Origin: Endotrypanum monterogeii
Lineage: Eukaryota > Euglenozoa > Kinetoplastea > Trypanosomatida > Trypanosomatidae
DNA length: 64,000 nucleotides
Reading direction: 5' to 3'
NCBI GenBank assembly: GCA_000333855.2
Contig: CM007342.1
Span: 531,583-595,582, forward strand
Shown: positions 62,015 to 64,000 of the stretch, piece after piece
Layout: every line of letters starts with the position of its first letter
How positions within the stretch are numbered: position 1 is the stretch's first letter
Position numbers and translations under genes: made by a program
The notes under the pieces: model-generated
What the model saw: the letters and a program-made list of their open reading frames with translations, nothing else
What the model was told of the DNA's origin: nothing
Databases searched by the model: none

Positions 62015-64000
62015 AGCCCAGTGGGAGGCATTTGCGATGCAGAAGAAGTGTTCAAATCGCTCTTTCTGTCTTTGGGGTCTGCGACATCACAGCTTGGATA
62101 AGAGCCGGCACCGTGCCCAGACATCATGTCGCCTCAGCGACTCCCTCATTTTTCACCCCCACACCTGCTATGTTTAGCTTCATAGTAGTGCATGTCGGTG
62201 AAAGAAGTACGCAGGGAGTGGGGGCAGGGCTTCTGTTTTCTCTATCACCTCGAATGAGGTAGGGTATGGTGTGGGCTCTGTCTCCAGAACGACATGGAGA
62301 ACGTCTTCAGCTTACACGTTGCTACCGTTTGCTTCCTCTGATTTGGTTTCCCCTCAATGTGCGATAAGAGAGCAAAAACTATTTCCACCTCTGTGCATGA
62401 TTTTTTACTTGTGTCTCGTTCGCTGGCCTTTGCGATCAATTTCCCGGCGAGGGTGTCGTGCGTGGGGAGTGCGTAAAAAAAAAAAGAGGGTGATTGACTT
62501 AACGAGATTTATGATCCTTAAATACATATTATCTATTCCTGTGCTTCTGTCTGTGTGTGTTCGTGTCTTAGTGGGCCTGTTAAGGTTTTTCATAAGCAGG
62601 GGCTTCGTGGTTGTGTTGTGCGGTTCTCGCTTATTTTATATCTCTTTTTTTCCCCTCTCCTTCCTTCGCCGATCTCGTCTAGTCTCACTCCGCCGCTCCC
62701 TCCCACTCGTCTCGACGTCTCTTTTCCGAAGCTCATCAGTCTTCGTGTGTCTTCTCCCACCAATAGTTTTAGTATTCTTCACCCTTGCACGGTAGAGGTG
62801 GGGTCTACTTGTGCGAGTCATTTCACCTTGTGTTTACCCGTATGCGCGTTATCCTTCCACGGGGGGGGGTCTTTCCATCGTATGCACAAGCGCGGAACGG
62901 GTCAAGTTGGCGCGGGTGGGTAGGGGGAGAGAGGAGGAGGAGGGAGGAGGATTATCGATATGGCCGAGGCGCGGAGGCATCTTTTCCAATTGTTGTCGTC
63001 ACTTAATATTTGTTCTTCGTAGGACTCACTCTTGGTTGATTTCGTATCGTTAAAAGCAACAAAAAACGAAAAAAAAATTTCTCCTCTCCCCCCCCCCCAA
63101 AAAAAAAAAGAAATGACGTGAAGCGAGAGGGTAGTCATGAGGCAGTCGCACCGATGCTATCACAAAATGAGCTAGGGTGAGTGGAGTGTTGTTTTGTTTC
63201 TGCATGTCTGTGGATTGGGTGAGGGAAAAAGTCCTCCGTGTATTTTCTCCTTTGCGCCAGGTTTATATTATGGAAGAAATCCTTGTAAGGAATGCGAATC
63301 CAGGGGAAGCGGAGAGGGGAGGAGACATCTCAGCTCCTTATGCAGACGTTGCCCTCTGCCATCACCACGACTATTGAATGTGTAAAAAAACAAAAAGTGA
63401 GCAGGTTCATCAGTGAGCATCACTAGATGGGCGGAGGCAAAGGATACAAGTGCCTCCCCCCTTCCCCTCTCTTGCACACTTTTCACAGCCGACACAACAG
63501 CAGCAGCGTAATGTGATTCAAGCGATGGTGCTCTCTTCGACCGCGCATGGGTTCTCTTCGCTGTGCTACGTAGCGAACAGGGATGGAGATACCTCAATGA
63601 GGTGCCTTTAAAAATATTTTTTTATAGCTCCATTCACGCCCTTTCCCCTCTCTCCAACTGCGAAGCTATGTGCGTTTATGTTTTGCATCTCCTGCCAACT
63701 GTTTTCTTATCGTCCGCTCTCTTTTTGCCCAGCTTCTCCATACCTCCTCCTTGCACTATTTTGGTAGCGCAGGTGCGTCGTCTCAGCGGTGCCTCATATC
63801 GAAGAGAAAAAAAATTCTCCTTCCCCTCCCCCTTTTTCTTGTTTCGCCTTATTTCGCGCTCCTGTTCTTGTATTACATTCTCTTGATGGGGGTAGCGGAG
63901 GTGAGGAGGTACAGCACGCCTCGCTCTCTATTGCCAGTGGCGATACCAGTCCCCCCTCCCATTCTTCATTTCTCTCAACTCCATGGGTAGAGGACGTCGA
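62015..64000. other. Gene-free region downstream of alanyl-tRNA synthetase
   Basis: About 2 kb without a convincing gene. It should hold the AlaRS 3' UTR. C- and A-runs lie at 63090-63109, and several pyrimidine-rich tracts (62640-62720, 63700-63860) could be acceptors for a gene beyond the window end. Short Ser/Phe-rich frames come from these tracts. Confidence 0.55.

Overview
The window reads as nuclear DNA of a trypanosomatid flagellate, most likely a Leishmania-like member of the Leishmaniinae. The 21 recognised protein genes are intronless and arranged in two one-directional blocks. They are separated by long spacers full of pyrimidine tracts, (CA)n, (TA)n and homopolymer runs, with predicted trans-splice acceptors just upstream of start codons. 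Farnesyl diphosphate synthase, IFT74, a 149-residue centrin, an FKBP, a cyclophilin, ribosomal protein eL14 and alanyl-tRNA synthetase occur in an order that, from memory and not checked, matches the chromosome 22 region of Leishmania.

The left block (1.0-40.2 kb) is entirely on the minus strand. From its 5' end (right) to its 3' end (left) it holds a MAM33/p22-like mitochondrial protein, a TPR-like protein, an EF-hand-like protein with a terminal Cys-Cys, a cyclophilin, an F-box/zinc-finger/RRM protein, an FKBP, a divergent aquaporin, a 353-bp tandem repeat array, centrin, a 12-MORN-repeat protein, a thioredoxin-fold/TPR protein resembling CnoX/YbbN, MAK16, IFT74, farnesyl diphosphate synthase, a DHHC palmitoyltransferase and a MidA/NDUFAF7-like methyltransferase.

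The middle (40.25-46.88 kb) is a gene-free divergent strand-switch region, the kind of place where RNA polymerase II transcription starts in both directions. Its left part is C/A-rich on the plus strand, so G/T-rich in the leftward direction, and its right part is G/T-rich on the plus strand. Both look like outward-facing G/T-rich promoter arms, and the two arms may be diverged inverted copies of each other. This is the most interesting structure in the window, but parts of it have homopolymer-heavy composition that could also come from poor assembly.

The right block (46.9-62.0 kb) is on the plus strand: a Shewanella-like protein phosphatase with a signal sequence, a DEAH/RHA-type RNA helicase, an unrecognised 496-residue protein, ribosomal protein eL14, a dephospho-CoA kinase with a C-terminal membrane segment, and alanyl-tRNA synthetase. 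The last 2 kb contain no gene. Genes in each block are expected to be co-transcribed and separated by trans-splicing and polyadenylation; neighbours share no pathway as bacterial operons do. All start codons given are the first ATG of the reading frame; several frames stay open further upstream without an ATG and were trimmed.
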